DNA of 64,000 nt from NCBI RefSeq assembly GCF_001042525.2, contig NZ_CP011921.2, forward strand, positions 434,001 through 498,000, written 5' to 3'. This document shows positions 9,636-18,746 of the stretch, piece after piece. Origin of the DNA: Francisella orientalis FNO12. GTDB taxonomy: Bacteria; Pseudomonadota; Gammaproteobacteria; Francisellales; Francisellaceae. A program made the position numbers and the translations under genes. The stretch's first letter is position 1; the number at the start of each line of letters is the position of its first letter. Under the pieces are notes generated by a model, which saw only the letters and a program-made list of their open reading frames with translations, searched no databases and had not been told where the DNA came from.

Positions 9636-12600
9636 GTGACTAAAATGTTTTCTCATCTTCGTGTCCATACAGGATATTCTGTTGTTGATAGTACAGTTCG
9701 TTTAGGAGATCTTTTTGCTCGAGCAAAAGATAAAAGTATTGTCGCAGTAGCATTAACCGATGTGTGTAATTTATTTGCTGCGGTTAAATTTTATAAGCAA
9801 GCTTTATCAAATGGGATTAAGCCTATCTTTGGCGTAGAGCTAAAGATTGATACAGAATTTGGCGTATGTGATTTAGTACTATTAGCAGAAAATAATCAAG
9901 GTTATCAAAATATAGTTAATCTAGTTTCAAAAGCATATCAAGAGGCTGATAGGTTTGGTTCAATACCATTAATCCCCAAAGACTGGCTAAAAGATATAAA
10001 TTTGGCAAATATCATCTGTCTAAATGGTGGTCAGAATGGTGAGCTAGGCAAAGCTGTTTTAGCTAAAGATAATATCAAGGCTGAAGAAATTATTAGTGAA
10101 AATATCGCAATTTTTGGTAGAGATAGTTATATTATTGAAATTCACAAACTTGAGTATGAAAATGAGGGCTTATACAACGAGAAAGCACTCGAATTTGCAA
10201 GTGAGCATAATCTCATAGCAGTAGCGACAAACTTGACGGTATTTTTGGAGTCAGATGATTATGATATTCATGAAATCAGAGCTTGTATCAATGAAAAAAC
10301 AACGATCCTTGATGAGTCGCGCAAATCTAAATTTACAAGAGAGCAGTATCTAAAATCAGCTGATGAGATGTATCAAACTTTCTCAGAGCTACCAGTGTTG
10401 TTAGAGAATACTTTAGCAATAGCAAAAAGGTGTAATGTAACATTTTATCTAGGTAAACCATGTTTGCCAACTGTTGATATTCCAGATGGTTTGACGGAGA
10501 GAGAGTACTTTTCAAAGCTATGCTATCAAGGTTTAGATAAACGTTTAGCAAAAATTATAGAAAACAGACCAGTTGATAAACATGAGCATATTATAAAAGT
10601 TTACAAAGATAGACTGCAACGCGAGATCGATATTATCTGTGATATGGGATTTCCTGGTTATTTCTTGATAGTTGAAGATTTCATTAGATGGTCAAAAGAG
10701 AATGATATCCCAGTAGGTCCAGGGCGTGGTTCTGGTGCTGGTTCATTAGTAGCTTATTCACTGCTTATTACTGATATTGATCCTTTACCGTATGGGTTGC
10801 TTTTTGAGAGATTTCTAAATCCTGAAAGGGTATCGATGCCAGATTTTGATATTGATTTCTGTATTCAAGGTCGAGATAGAGTTATCAAATATGTAGAGCA
10901 GAAATATGGTAAACAAAGCGTTGGGCAAATTATTACTTACGGTACTATGGCTGCCAAAGGTGTGGTACGAGATGTAGTGCGTGTAATGGGACAGAGTTTT
11001 GGTTTTGGAGATAGGATTGCTAAGCTAATACCAGAAATGCCGGGTACTACATTTAAGAAGATTCTTCATGAAGGTGAGCCTCTATACGATGAAATGCAGG
11101 CAGATGAAGAAGTTGCTGAGATTGTTGAAAAAGCTCAAAAATTAGAAGGTCTACCACGAAGTTTAGGTAAGCATGCGGCGGGTATTGTGATATCCCCGAC
11201 TGTGATATCAGATTTTGCTCCTGTATATTGTGAAGATAAAGGTGGAGATATAGTTACCCAATTTGATAAGGGCGATGTTGAAGATGTTGGTCTTGTGAAG
11301 TTTGACTTCTTGGGATTGAAAAACTTAACAATCATCAAAAATACTATTGCAAGTATCAATGCTAAAAGACCAACTAATCAATCATCTCTAGATATCTCTG
11401 ATATTCCTCTTGATGATGAAAAGACATTTAAACTACTACAGGCTGGTAAAACTATCGGTATATTCCAGCTAGAGTCACAAGGGATGCAACAGATTGTCAA
11501 AGATCTTGGCACTTCAAATTTTGAGGAGATTATCGCCCTAGTAGCCCTATATCGTCCTGGTCCGATAGAGAATATTCCAACATTCGTAGATCGTAAACAT
11601 GGTAGAAAGCAAACTATCTATTTACATCCATTACTAGAAGAAGTGCTTAGAGAAACTTATGGTATACCAGTTTATCAAGAGCAGGTAATGCAAATGGCGC
11701 AGAAGCTAGCTGGTTATACTTTAGGTGGAGCAGATTTATTGCGTCGCGCAATGGGTAAGAAAAAGCCAGAAGAGATGGAGCAACAGCGTAAAATTTTTAA
11801 AGAAGGTGCTGCTAAATATCACAATATTGAAGCTGGCCTCGCTGATGAGATATTTGACCAAATGGAAGCCTTTGCTGGTTATGGTTTCAACAAATCTCAT
11901 GCTGCGGCTTATGCGTTGATTGCATACCAAACAGCTTGGCTGAAGGCTCATTACCCTGATGAGTATATGGCAGCTCTTATGTCGGGTGATATGGGTAATA
12001 CAGATCAGTTGGTTAAATTTATTTTAGATGCTAAGAATATGGGTATCACGGTTTTAGCACCAAATGTAAATAAGAGTGTCTATGACTGTATTGCAGCTTT
12101 AAAAGGGACGATTTTATTGGGTCTAGGAGCTATCAAAGGTCTAGGTGGTGAAGCAATCAAAAGTATACTTAATGAGCGTGAGGCAGGTGGTAAGTGTAGT
12201 TCTATTTTTGACTTAACTCGTAGAGTAGATTTGCGTAAGGTTAATAAAAAAGCACTCGAAGCATTATGTTGTGCAGGAGCTATCAAGGATATATCTAAAA
12301 ATAGAGCAACAGCTTTCAATTCTATTGAAAAAGCTATTAAAAATGCGGGTTATGTGAATGAAATGGCAGCAGCTGGGCAAAATGATTTATTCGGTTTTAC
12401 AGAACAAGAGAGTGATACTGATACAGAGCTTGAAAGAGAGTGTATTGTAGAAGAGTGGAATCTTAGAGAGCTTTTGATTAATGAGAAAAAAGCATTAGGA
12501 ATGTATTTCTCAGGGCATATTATTGATGGTGAAAGTCATTGGCGTAATCATGTTAGCTTTAGTGATCTTGAGAAAATCCAAAAACCAAGCATGGATGGTA

Positions 12601-13124
12601 ATTCTGTAAGAATTATTGCAAGTATGATAACACCACCAGCTAGACGAAAAACTAAGACTGGTAGAATTCTATATATTATTAATATTGATGATGAGTTTGA
12701 TAGAGCAGATTGTTTGATTGGTGAAGATGTATTTGCTGCAGTTAAAGATAATATTCAGGTTGATGATGTGGTTGTAGTAGAGGGTAAAGTTAGCCGCGAT
12801 AATCAAAGAGAGTGCAATAAGCTAAGTGTTGATAAGGTACAACCAATATCACAATATATTGATGAGAATTTTAGTAAAGTTGAGCTGAATTTAAGAAGTC
12901 AAAATGTAAATTCAACTAACCTAAAAAAAGTATTAGATAACCTAAAGAAAAATATCGCTACTACTGATATTCAAAGAGAAAATGTCTTAGAGATAAAAGT
13001 ATCTCTAGATGATGTTGATGCTAAGTTTGAATATTTTCGAAAGCCATTCTCGGTGTATGAGTTTGTTAATGATATTAGTAGGTTAATAGCTGAGGGAAGT
13101 ACGGTTAGTTTGAGTGGGGTTTAA
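9636..13124 (+). CDS. dnaE: DNA polymerase III alpha subunit
   Basis: At 1162 residues from GTG 9636 it nearly equals E. coli DnaE (1160). It is the replicative polymerase catalytic subunit. Domains in order: N-terminal PHP (opening HLRVHTGYS), palm with GPGRGSGAGS and the metal-binding PDFDIDF (Asp403 and Asp405 in this numbering), fingers/thumb with LRRAMGKKKPEEM and GYGFNKSHAAAYALIAYQ, a helix-hairpin-helix region near 835-900, and an OB fold near 985-1060. The start may be GTG 9636 or ATG 9645; the number of residues before HLRVH matches E. coli for the GTG. The gene stands alone, with 233 bp to the divergent mscS gene. Intact. Confidence 0.96.
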   Translation: MTKMFSHLRVHTGYSVVDSTVRLGDLFARAKDKSIVAVALTDVCNLFAAVKFYKQALSNGIKPIFGVELKIDTEFGVCDLVLLAENNQGYQNIVNLVSKAYQEADRFGSIPLIPKDWLKDINLANIICLNGGQNGELGKAVLAKDNIKAEEIISENIAIFGRDSYIIEIHKLEYENEGLYNEKALEFASEHNLIAVATNLTVFLESDDYDIHEIRACINEKTTILDESRKSKFTREQYLKSADEMYQTFSELPVLLENTLAIAKRCNVTFYLGKPCLPTVDIPDGLTEREYFSKLCYQGLDKRLAKIIENRPVDKHEHIIKVYKDRLQREIDIICDMGFPGYFLIVEDFIRWSKENDIPVGPGRGSGAGSLVAYSLLITDIDPLPYGLLFERFLNPERVSMPDFDIDFCIQGRDRVIKYVEQKYGKQSVGQIITYGTMAAKGVVRDVVRVMGQSFGFGDRIAKLIPEMPGTTFKKILHEGEPLYDEMQADEEVAEIVEKAQKLEGLPRSLGKHAAGIVISPTVISDFAPVYCEDKGGDIVTQFDKGDVEDVGLVKFDFLGLKNLTIIKNTIASINAKRPTNQSSLDISDIPLDDEKTFKLLQAGKTIGIFQLESQGMQQIVKDLGTSNFEEIIALVALYRPGPIENIPTFVDRKHGRKQTIYLHPLLEEVLRETYGIPVYQEQVMQMAQKLAGYTLGGADLLRRAMGKKKPEEMEQQRKIFKEGAAKYHNIEAGLADEIFDQMEAFAGYGFNKSHAAAYALIAYQTAWLKAHYPDEYMAALMSGDMGNTDQLVKFILDAKNMGITVLAPNVNKSVYDCIAALKGTILLGLGAIKGLGGEAIKSILNEREAGGKCSSIFDLTRRVDLRKVNKKALEALCCAGAIKDISKNRATAFNSIEKAIKNAGYVNEMAAAGQNDLFGFTEQESDTDTELERECIVEEWNLRELLINEKKALGMYFSGHIIDGESHWRNHVSFSDLEKIQKPSMDGNSVRIIASMITPPARRKTKTGRILYIINIDDEFDRADCLIGEDVFAAVKDNIQVDDVVVVEGKVSRDNQRECNKLSVDKVQPISQYIDENFSKVELNLRSQNVNSTNLKKVLDNLKKNIATTDIQRENVLEIKVSLDDVDAKFEYFRKPFSVYEFVNDISRLIAEGSTVSLSGV

Positions 13125-13134
13125 AACATATAAA

Positions 13135-13223
13135 GTCATTCTACGGCTTGACCATAGAATCCAAAGAAAGGCTTGATAATGGCATTTGTGTATATTCTTG
13201 CGAGTAAATGTAATGGAACACTT
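13135..13223 (+). repeat. Hairpin plus GIY-YIG 5' end, repeat copy 1
   Basis: This unit starts with GTC and an inverted repeat at 13138-13160 (stems ATTCTACGG and CCATAGAAT, loop CTTGA, one mismatch). It runs through a 19-bp spacer to an ATG at 13179 and the first ~15 codons of a GIY-YIG gene. It matches 13556-13643 closely over about 88 bp with the same hairpin-to-ATG spacing. It begins 10 bp after the dnaE stop. Confidence 0.8.
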
Positions 13224-13463
13224 TATATAGGTGTAATATCAAATTTAATCAAAAGAGTTTACGAGCATAAGTAGGGTTATTCTGATGGTTTTACCAAAAA
13301 ATATGAGGTCAAAAAGCTAGTATATTATGAGCAGTTTAATAATATAACAGACGCTATTTATCGTGAGAAAAGATTAAAAACTTGGCAAAGAAAATGGAAA
13401 CTAGACTTAATAAATAAGTTTAATCCTAGATGGTTAGATTTGTATGCTAGTATTTTAGCATAG
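13179..13463 (+). pseudogene. GIY-YIG nuclease-domain protein, one internal amber
   Basis: The frame from ATG 13179 to TAG 13461-13463 would encode 94 residues, the usual size of stand-alone UvrC/YhbQ-like GIY-YIG proteins. It is interrupted by TAG at codon 32 (13272-13274), right after RVYEHK. The family pattern is clear: FVYILASK opens the domain, TLYIGVISNL is the GIY-YIG strand region with Arg30 following, then GFTKKYEVKKLVYYEQ and AIYREKRLKTWQRKWK with the late catalytic Glu. Such small proteins are single-domain nucleases of uncertain role. A hairpin repeat lies immediately upstream and another follows 30 bp after the stop. Confidence 0.85.
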
Positions 13464-13492
13464 TGGATTTAATTTCACATTTTGGTTTTTGG

Positions 13493-13516
13493 ATACTACG
13501 GTCGGAGCCGTAGTAT
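13493..13516. repeat. Hairpin repeat, family member
   Basis: A perfect 9-bp inverted repeat: stems ATACTACGG and CCGTAGTAT around loop TCGGAG. It is flanked by TGG before and GAC after, the same borders as the other members in opposite orientation (GTC...CCA). The stem differs from its relatives on both arms in a matching way, so base pairing is kept. Confidence 0.8.
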
Positions 13517-13555
13517 GACGACTAGTGGAATATGTTAGGGCTTAGTAAAAAGATT

Positions 13556-13643
13556 GTCATTCTACGACTTGATCGTAGAATCCAAAGAAAAGTTTAGCAA
13601 TGACATTTGTGTATATTCTTGCGAGTAAATATAATGGAACGCT
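13556..13643 (+). repeat. Hairpin plus truncated GIY-YIG start, repeat copy 2
   Basis: This copy begins with a perfect hairpin at 13559-13581 (stems ATTCTACGA and TCGTAGAAT, loop CTTGA). It continues through the same spacer to ATG 13600 and the first ~15 GIY-YIG codons (MTFVYILASKYNGTL), then homology stops abruptly at about 13643. The following bases, up to 13696, are unrelated; one frame there reads ARNTWANNIKNYRGKK, which could be the tail of another lost gene. It appears to be a broken duplication of 13135-13223. Confidence 0.78.
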
Positions 13644-13696
13644 ACAAGGGCGCGTAACACTTGGGCAAATAATATAAAAAATTACAGAGGTAAAAA

Positions 13697-13753
13697 ATGC
13701 GATATGTAGTGATACAGATAATATTAATTGTTCTAGCTTTACTTTTTCTCTGA
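13697..13753 (+). CDS. Possible 18-residue hydrophobic peptide
   Basis: ATG 13697 follows an AGAGG at a suitable distance and opens MRYVVIQIILIVLALLFL, ending at TGA 13751-13753. That stop lies inside the ribosome site (GAAGGAG) of the next gene, an arrangement seen in coupled genes. The peptide would be a single membrane helix. It may be a real mini-gene, the relic of a longer gene, or chance; I do not recognise it. Confidence 0.3.
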   Translation: MRYVVIQIILIVLALLFL

Positions 13754-13764
13754 AGGAGTTGTTT

Positions 13765-14271
13765 ATGTCTAAGTTTCTAAAATATACCCTCATTATCGCA
13801 ATACTGATAATCATAGCATCATTTGTTAGAATCAAGAAGGATAATGAGATAGTTCCAACAGTTGTTAGCGTTCAAAAAATCGGTTAATTATCTACATTAA
13901 AAGTCACAGTCAGTGGTAATTCTTTATATGTTTCTGATAATGGTACATTAGTAGAAAATACTGCAAAATATAGATATAAAGCATCTGCTACTTTATCGAT
14001 AAATATTGATAAATCTGATATCAAAATTGATGCCAAAGATAGAACTATAATACTAAGAGTCAAACCACCCAAAGTATCATCTATTACGATAGATTTTAAT
14101 AAAACTAAGCAGCTAAGTAGGCAAGCGTATACATTTAAGGTACTACCTAGATTAGGTTTTATAAATACAGATCCAGATGATAACTTAGCAAATATCGCAT
14201 ATAAAGAAGTTCAAAAACTTACAGATAATGTAGCTTCATCACAAGAGCATATTGAAGAGGCGAAAAAATAA
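13765..14271 (+). pseudogene. DUF4230-like membrane-anchored protein, one internal ochre
   Basis: ATG 13765 follows a strong GAAGGAG site. The frame has 168 codons to TAA 14269-14271, with one TAA at codon 41 (13885-13887), probably a former GAA (IG-stop-LSTLKV). The N-terminus is a hydrophobic anchor (YTLIIAILIIIASFVRI). The body is beta-rich (ATLSINIDKSDIKID, RTIILRVKPPKVSS) and ends in a charged helix, as in proteins I recall under DUF4230, whose function is unknown to me. Everything after the stop is open, so the change looks recent. The family call is from memory. Confidence 0.7.
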
Positions 14272-14356
14272 GTTTGTTAATTTGATGAATAAGTAGTATT
14301 AACCATTAGGTTGGAAAGTTGTAGTGGATGGGATGGGATAAGATTTAAAACTCTCT

Positions 14357-14373
14357 CCCACCTTATAGGTGGG
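14357..14373. terminator. Hairpin, possible terminator between convergent genes
   Basis: Perfect 6-bp GC-rich stems CCCACC and GGTGGG around loop TTATA. It lies between the DUF4230-like pseudogene (+) and the permease (-), which converge here. On the minus strand the stem is followed by GAGAGAG and TTTT; on the plus strand by TATTAAAAA. Neither side has a long U-run, so terminator activity is a guess. Confidence 0.45.
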
Positions 14374-14521
14374 TATTAAAAATATAAACAATAGATTTAC
14401 ATTTAAAAAGTAATGATGTTATTTATAAAGATTTTATTAAGTCTTTGAAAGAAAAACTTCAAAATATTATAGAAGATAAAATTCTTAATGAATATTGTCT
14501 GTATTAAACCTGTCTCAAGAT

Positions 14522-15670
14522 CTAACTAAAAGCTTTGAATATTGATTTGCAAATAAAGATTTGTTTTTTTATCTTATTAGACACTTTATAATAATTTCTA
14601 ACTCCTAAAATTGGTACAAATACCTCAATATAGAATGTTAATATCCCTGCTAATGACATTGCAATTAAAAACATATTTTGAGAAAGACTCATTAAAATTA
14701 GTGGTGGTAAATAAGTACAGATTAAGACTTTAATGTAAGCATTTTGTCCAAAAGCATCTTTTAAAGCATTGATTACACCTATAGATATACAACAGAAAGA
14801 GCCTATCATAGATATTAATTGAAAAGCGCTTAACATATTGCTAATAGTGTATGACTGAGTGAAAAAGCTAATACTATTATTAAAAGCTATAAGCTGATTT
14901 TTACTATTATAAATACTCATCATTCCATGACTACCTTCTACTGGTATTGTAAAGAATATTACCAAAATCCATGCTATATAAATCAGCGCTATGACTGTTG
15001 TACTAAAGATAAGTAACACAACAAAAGATTTAAAAGAAATACGCTTATCATAAAACTTTACTAAACTTGGGATAATAAAGTGATAACCAAAAGCATTAAA
15101 TAATACAAATAAGAATGAAAATACTCCTATTGATCTAATAGGATAGCTATCAATACTAATATTAATTTTGCTTGTAGGATAAAAAATTAGAAATATAGCT
15201 ATGATAATAAGAGAGAGTTTAGCTATGACAAATATAACATTACTCTTGATTATAATTCTAGAGTTATAAGTTGTAACTCCACCTAGTATAAATACTAGAA
15301 TCACACCAGATAATAAGTAACTTAAATTACTGTTTTGTGCAAAGTATAAGCTTACGGATGAACTAATGCCAGATATGTAAGTGGTCAGTGTTAAATATAG
15401 TATTAATAGATAACCTCCAAAAACAGTAACCTTAGCTCCTTTAAAGTTTAAGAATTTGGTAGATAGTGAGAAATATGTATTGTGCTTAACTGAGAGGTTA
15501 TAAGATATTTTTAATATACATAATCCTGTAAATGTCATTATTAGCCATACTAAACATACTGCCAATAAACTTCCCACAAATCCTAAGTTAGCAGCAGCAA
15601 TAGGTAAACCTATGATACCACCACCTATAGTCGAACCAATAATCAAAAATACACCTATAAACTGCTTCAT
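14522..15670 (-). CDS. Aromatic amino acid permease (HAAAP/Mtr-TyrP type)
   Basis: This is a 382-residue inner-membrane protein with about 11 hydrophobic helices. The first helix carries the family hallmark GSTIGGGIIGLPIAAANLG, as in the Mtr, TyrP and TnaB proton symporters of the hydroxy/aromatic amino acid permease family. Later segments such as LFNAFGYHFIIPSLVKFY (around residues 190-207) also match the family, where this part lies near the substrate site. The substrate is probably tryptophan or tyrosine, but sequence alone does not decide. The gene is divergent from the acyltransferase upstream and intact, while its neighbours on both sides are broken. Confidence 0.88.
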   Translation of the reverse strand: MKQFIGVFLIIGSTIGGGIIGLPIAAANLGFVGSLLAVCLVWLIMTFTGLCILKISYNLSVKHNTYFSLSTKFLNFKGAKVTVFGGYLLILYLTLTTYISGISSSVSLYFAQNSNLSYLLSGVILVFILGGVTTYNSRIIIKSNVIFVIAKLSLIIIAIFLIFYPTSKINISIDSYPIRSIGVFSFLFVLFNAFGYHFIIPSLVKFYDKRISFKSFVVLLIFSTTVIALIYIAWILVIFFTIPVEGSHGMMSIYNSKNQLIAFNNSISFFTQSYTISNMLSAFQLISMIGSFCCISIGVINALKDAFGQNAYIKVLICTYLPPLILMSLSQNMFLIAMSLAGILTFYIEVFVPILGVRNYYKVSNKIKKQIFICKSIFKAFS

Positions 15671-15951
15671 ATTCCATTATTTTGAATAATTATTTATATA
15701 TGATAGTTTAAAAACATCTCCTTTGGAATATTTTTTATCATTAGAGTGATATTTTTATTATTTTATTGAATAAAAATTCACAAATTGGTTAAGATTATTA
15801 GGTGGTACCTACCGTGATAATATAGTCTTATAGACTATTATAAATTTGTCCTAAAATGCAAAATACTCTTCAAACGGATTGGTTCAAAGTTATTACTTTG
15901 ATTGGATTTTTGTACTATACTTATTGGCTGGATTAAAAGTAGATTTTTATA
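15671..15951. other. Divergent intergenic region, no gene
   Basis: This 281-bp stretch between the permease (-) and acyltransferase (+) starts must hold both promoters. It contains a short dyad at about 15825-15840 (TAGTCT/AGACTA around TAT) and another at 15885-15900 (CAAAGT/ACTTTG around TATT). TATACT at 15916-15921 could be a -10 for the acyltransferase, with no clear -35. No open frame is convincing. Confidence 0.5.
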
Positions 15952-17931
15952 ATGAAGTATTATAAGCATATAGATGGTCTTAGAGCATTAGCAGTATTGG
16001 CTGTAGTGTTATTCCATTTAGATATTAGCTGGGTTAAATCAGGTTTTCTTGGGGTTGATATATTTTTTGTTATTTCAGGTTTTCTAATAACCATCATCAT
16101 TATTCGTGATCTAGAAAATAAAACTTTTTCTATCAAGGCCTTTTATCTTAGAAGAATGAGGCGTATTTTGCCTGCATTTATTGTGGTGCTTATATTTTCA
16201 ACAGTTTTTGCGTGGTTAATTTTATTACCTCAAGATTTAAGAGATTACTCTAAGTCGCTAGTTAGTGCTTTGGGATCATTTTCAAATTTATATTTCTTTA
16301 GCTCACTAAATTTTGGCTACTTTAGTACTGATTCGGAATTGATACCTCTATTGTATACTTGGTCTCTAGGAATCGAAGAGCAGTTTTACATATTTTGGTC
16401 ATTATTTTTGATAGCGGTATTTTATATTCCTGTTAAGTTCAAAAATAGAGCTGAAATGACTACACATCAGAAGTTATTATATGGTTGTGTGCTTCTAACT
16501 ATTTTATCGCTAGTCTCTTTAATATTTTAAAATAGTTCAGAGTATTATTATTTTCCAGTTACAAGAGCATTTGAGTTATTGTTTGGATGCTTTTTGGCAA
16601 TATATTCAGTCAATAAAGAAATTACTCTAAGCAAGTTGACTGCAAATATCTTGGGATTAATATCTGTTGTATTGATGCTAGTACCTATACTTTTTGTAAA
16701 AGTATTTTATCCAGGTTTGGGTATGATAGAGGCTTGTCTTGGGGCAACTTTATTTATATATGTAGGCTTAAATAATAACAATGTCTCTTTCATACACAGA
16801 GCTTTCTCACTTAAACCATTGGTTGCAATTGGCTTAATATCATATTCATTATATTTATGGCATTGGCCGATAATTGCTTATGTTAATTATCTGAGTATTG
16901 ATAGTACTTACTTTATCAAGGCTATTATTCTTATCTCTAGTTTTGGCTTAGCGACACTGACTTATTTCTTAGTAGAGAAACCTTTTAGATATAGATTTAA
17001 AATGTCGTTTTCTAAAACATTGGTTGTATTGTGGATACTTCCAATATTTTTAGCGTCTTCATTTGCCTTATGTACTAAATATGTCAAAAACTTTGCTGTT
17101 AATATTCTACCACCAATTGTAGATCTTCGTAAATTAAATGGTATTTATGGTTTTGAGAGAGTTGATGAGAATAAGTGTTTTTTACAAAATGCATCATCAG
17201 AGTTTACATCAAAAATGTTACCTCCGGAAAGTAAATGTTTAATAGGCGATGCTTCGCAAGATAAAGATACAAATATACTATTTATTGGTGATTCTCACGC
17301 TCGTGCAGAGTTTCCAATGTTAGGTGTGTGGTTGTCAAATATTCATAAAAGTGCCTACTTAGTATCTCAAAGAAGTACTCCTTTTATAGAAAATCTTCCT
17401 AATACAGAATTAGGAGTATCAATGATCGATAGAAACAATGCGTTGAAAGACTTGATAAAAAAACAGTCTTTTAAATATGTTGTTTTGGGTGGTGATTGGT
17501 CTGAGAAAAATAATGAGCCCTATATATCAGGTATCGAAGAATCAATAAAGCTAATAATTGAGAATAATGCAATTCCTGTGGTGATACTAGATACTCCAAA
17601 ACTACCAAAAGGTTTTAATAACTACTGTATTGTTTCAACTACTAGGTTCATTTTACTGTTTGATCCTCATCATTGTGAGCTTCGATTGAAATATGTGCAA
17701 GATCAGCAAGAAGAGTTTGAGGAGTTAATGTATAAACTTAAAGCTAAGTATCCTCAACTAGTTTTGATAGATCCTAAAAAAGTCTTGTGTAATAGCCACT
17801 ATTGTAAGACTTCCTTAAATGGTATACCAGTATATATGGATAGTCATCACCTAAATTATTTGGGATCACAAGAGATAGCTAAAGAGTATCTTAAAAAGTA
17901 TGGCAATCCTTTAGCATCTGTAGTTAAATAA
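15952..17931 (+). pseudogene. OafA-type membrane acyltransferase with SGNH domain, one internal ochre
   Basis: One frame of 659 codons from ATG 15952 to TAA 17931 is broken only by TAA at codon 193 (16528-16530), between SLVSLIF and NSSEYYYFP. The N-terminal half is an acyltransferase-3 membrane domain: YKHIDGLRALAVLAVVLFHL with the conserved His22, SGFLGVDIFFVISGFLIT, and YTWSLGIEEQFY. The C-terminal ~270 residues are a periplasmic SGNH hydrolase-like domain with FIGDSHARAEFP and the closing DSHHLNYLG. Intact relatives O-acetylate LPS O-antigen or other surface glycans. A membrane half and an SGNH half might still be made separately, but function is unlikely. Confidence 0.9.
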
Positions 17932-17954
17932 AGCTAGGAAAAGTAGTTTTTAAA

Positions 17955-18559
17955 ATGAAATCACAATTTATACAATATAATGACATAAATAATGAAGTTT
18001 TATATCAAAAATGTAAACCTGTAACAGATATTCAAAGTTCTGAAATACAGAATATTATCGCTGAAATGTGTGAGAAAATGCAAGGTAATGGTATAGGACT
18101 TCAGCTAATCAAATTGGCTATTATTATCAAATATTTATGATAGAGTTTGATGGCTCTAATGCAAGATATCCATTAAGTTTTGACAATGTTCCTTATCAAG
18201 TATTTATAAACCCTAAGATTACAAAAGCGTCTAAAAAGAGAGTCAGTTTTTGGCATGGTTGTCTAAGTGCTTTAGGAGAAAAAAGAGGTAAGCTTACAAC
18301 ATATAAAGAGATTGAGTATGAGGCATATAACAAGCATGGTAAGAAGATTACAGGTAAGTTAGATTCTATAGCTGCGGTAATATTTCAACATGAGTTCAAT
18401 CATCTACATGGTTCTGTGTATGTTGATTTTGATACTGAATATATTGATAACGAAGAGCTTCAATCAAAATTTGCGAGCGGAGAAATCAAACCTTATGAAG
18501 ATTGTGGTGATGAAATACCATTAATCATAGGTGGTTATATTATTGGTAGTGATATTTAG
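17955..18559 (+). pseudogene. Peptide deformylase-like protein, frameshifted
   Basis: Two overlapping frames (17955-18140 and one open through 18137-18559) join into one Def-family protein of about 200 residues. The break is at about 18100-18104 in motif 1: the first frame reads GNGIGLQ, and the +1 frame continues ANQIGYYYQIFMIEFDG, restoring GxGLxANQ. Motif 2 reads HGCLSA instead of the usual EGCLS, and motif 3 is QHEFNHLHG. Def removes the formyl group from nascent peptides with an iron centre. The altered Glu before GCLS and the unusually long C-terminal tail suggest a divergent paralogue rather than the main deformylase. It lies 23 bp after the acyltransferase. Confidence 0.85.
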
Positions 18560-18596
18560 AGATATTTGTTTTTTAACAAAACTTTTGAATATAGAG

Positions 18597-18624
18597 TTGA
18601 CATAATAATTAATGAGAGTACCAT
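18597..18624 (+). promoter_or_regulatory. Sigma70-type promoter of the 5S rRNA gene
   Basis: Perfect -35 TTGACA at 18597-18602, 16-bp spacer, -10 TACCAT at 18619-18624. The 5S rRNA begins about 8 bp further on, so spacing fits direct transcription. Confidence 0.65.
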
Positions 18625-18631
18625 ATGTGGC

Positions 18632-18746
18632 TATTGACGATAATAGCAGTCTGGAACCACCTGATCCTATTCCGAACTCAGAAGTGAAACGGTCTCACGC
18701 CAATGATAGTCTGGCAACGCCCAGGTGAAAGTAGGTAATCGTCAAA
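18632..18746 (+). rRNA. rrf: 5S ribosomal RNA, stand-alone copy
   Basis: About 115 nt with the conserved 5S core: ACCACCTGATCCTATTCCGA, ACTCAGAAGTGAAAC, and GTAGGTAATCGTC at the 3' end. The terminal helix pairs TTGACGAT (18634-18641) with ATCGTCAA (18738-18745). No 16S or 23S gene is near; flanking genes are a def-like pseudogene and lolC. It has its own promoter and is followed by CCTTTTTT, which with the terminal helix can act as a terminator. Ends are estimated to within a few bases. Confidence 0.88.

Noticed and set aside
13135-13643. CRISPR array or insertion sequence in the accessory patch
   Set aside because: Only two long units with a gene start inside, no regular spacers, no transposase and no terminal repeats with target duplication.
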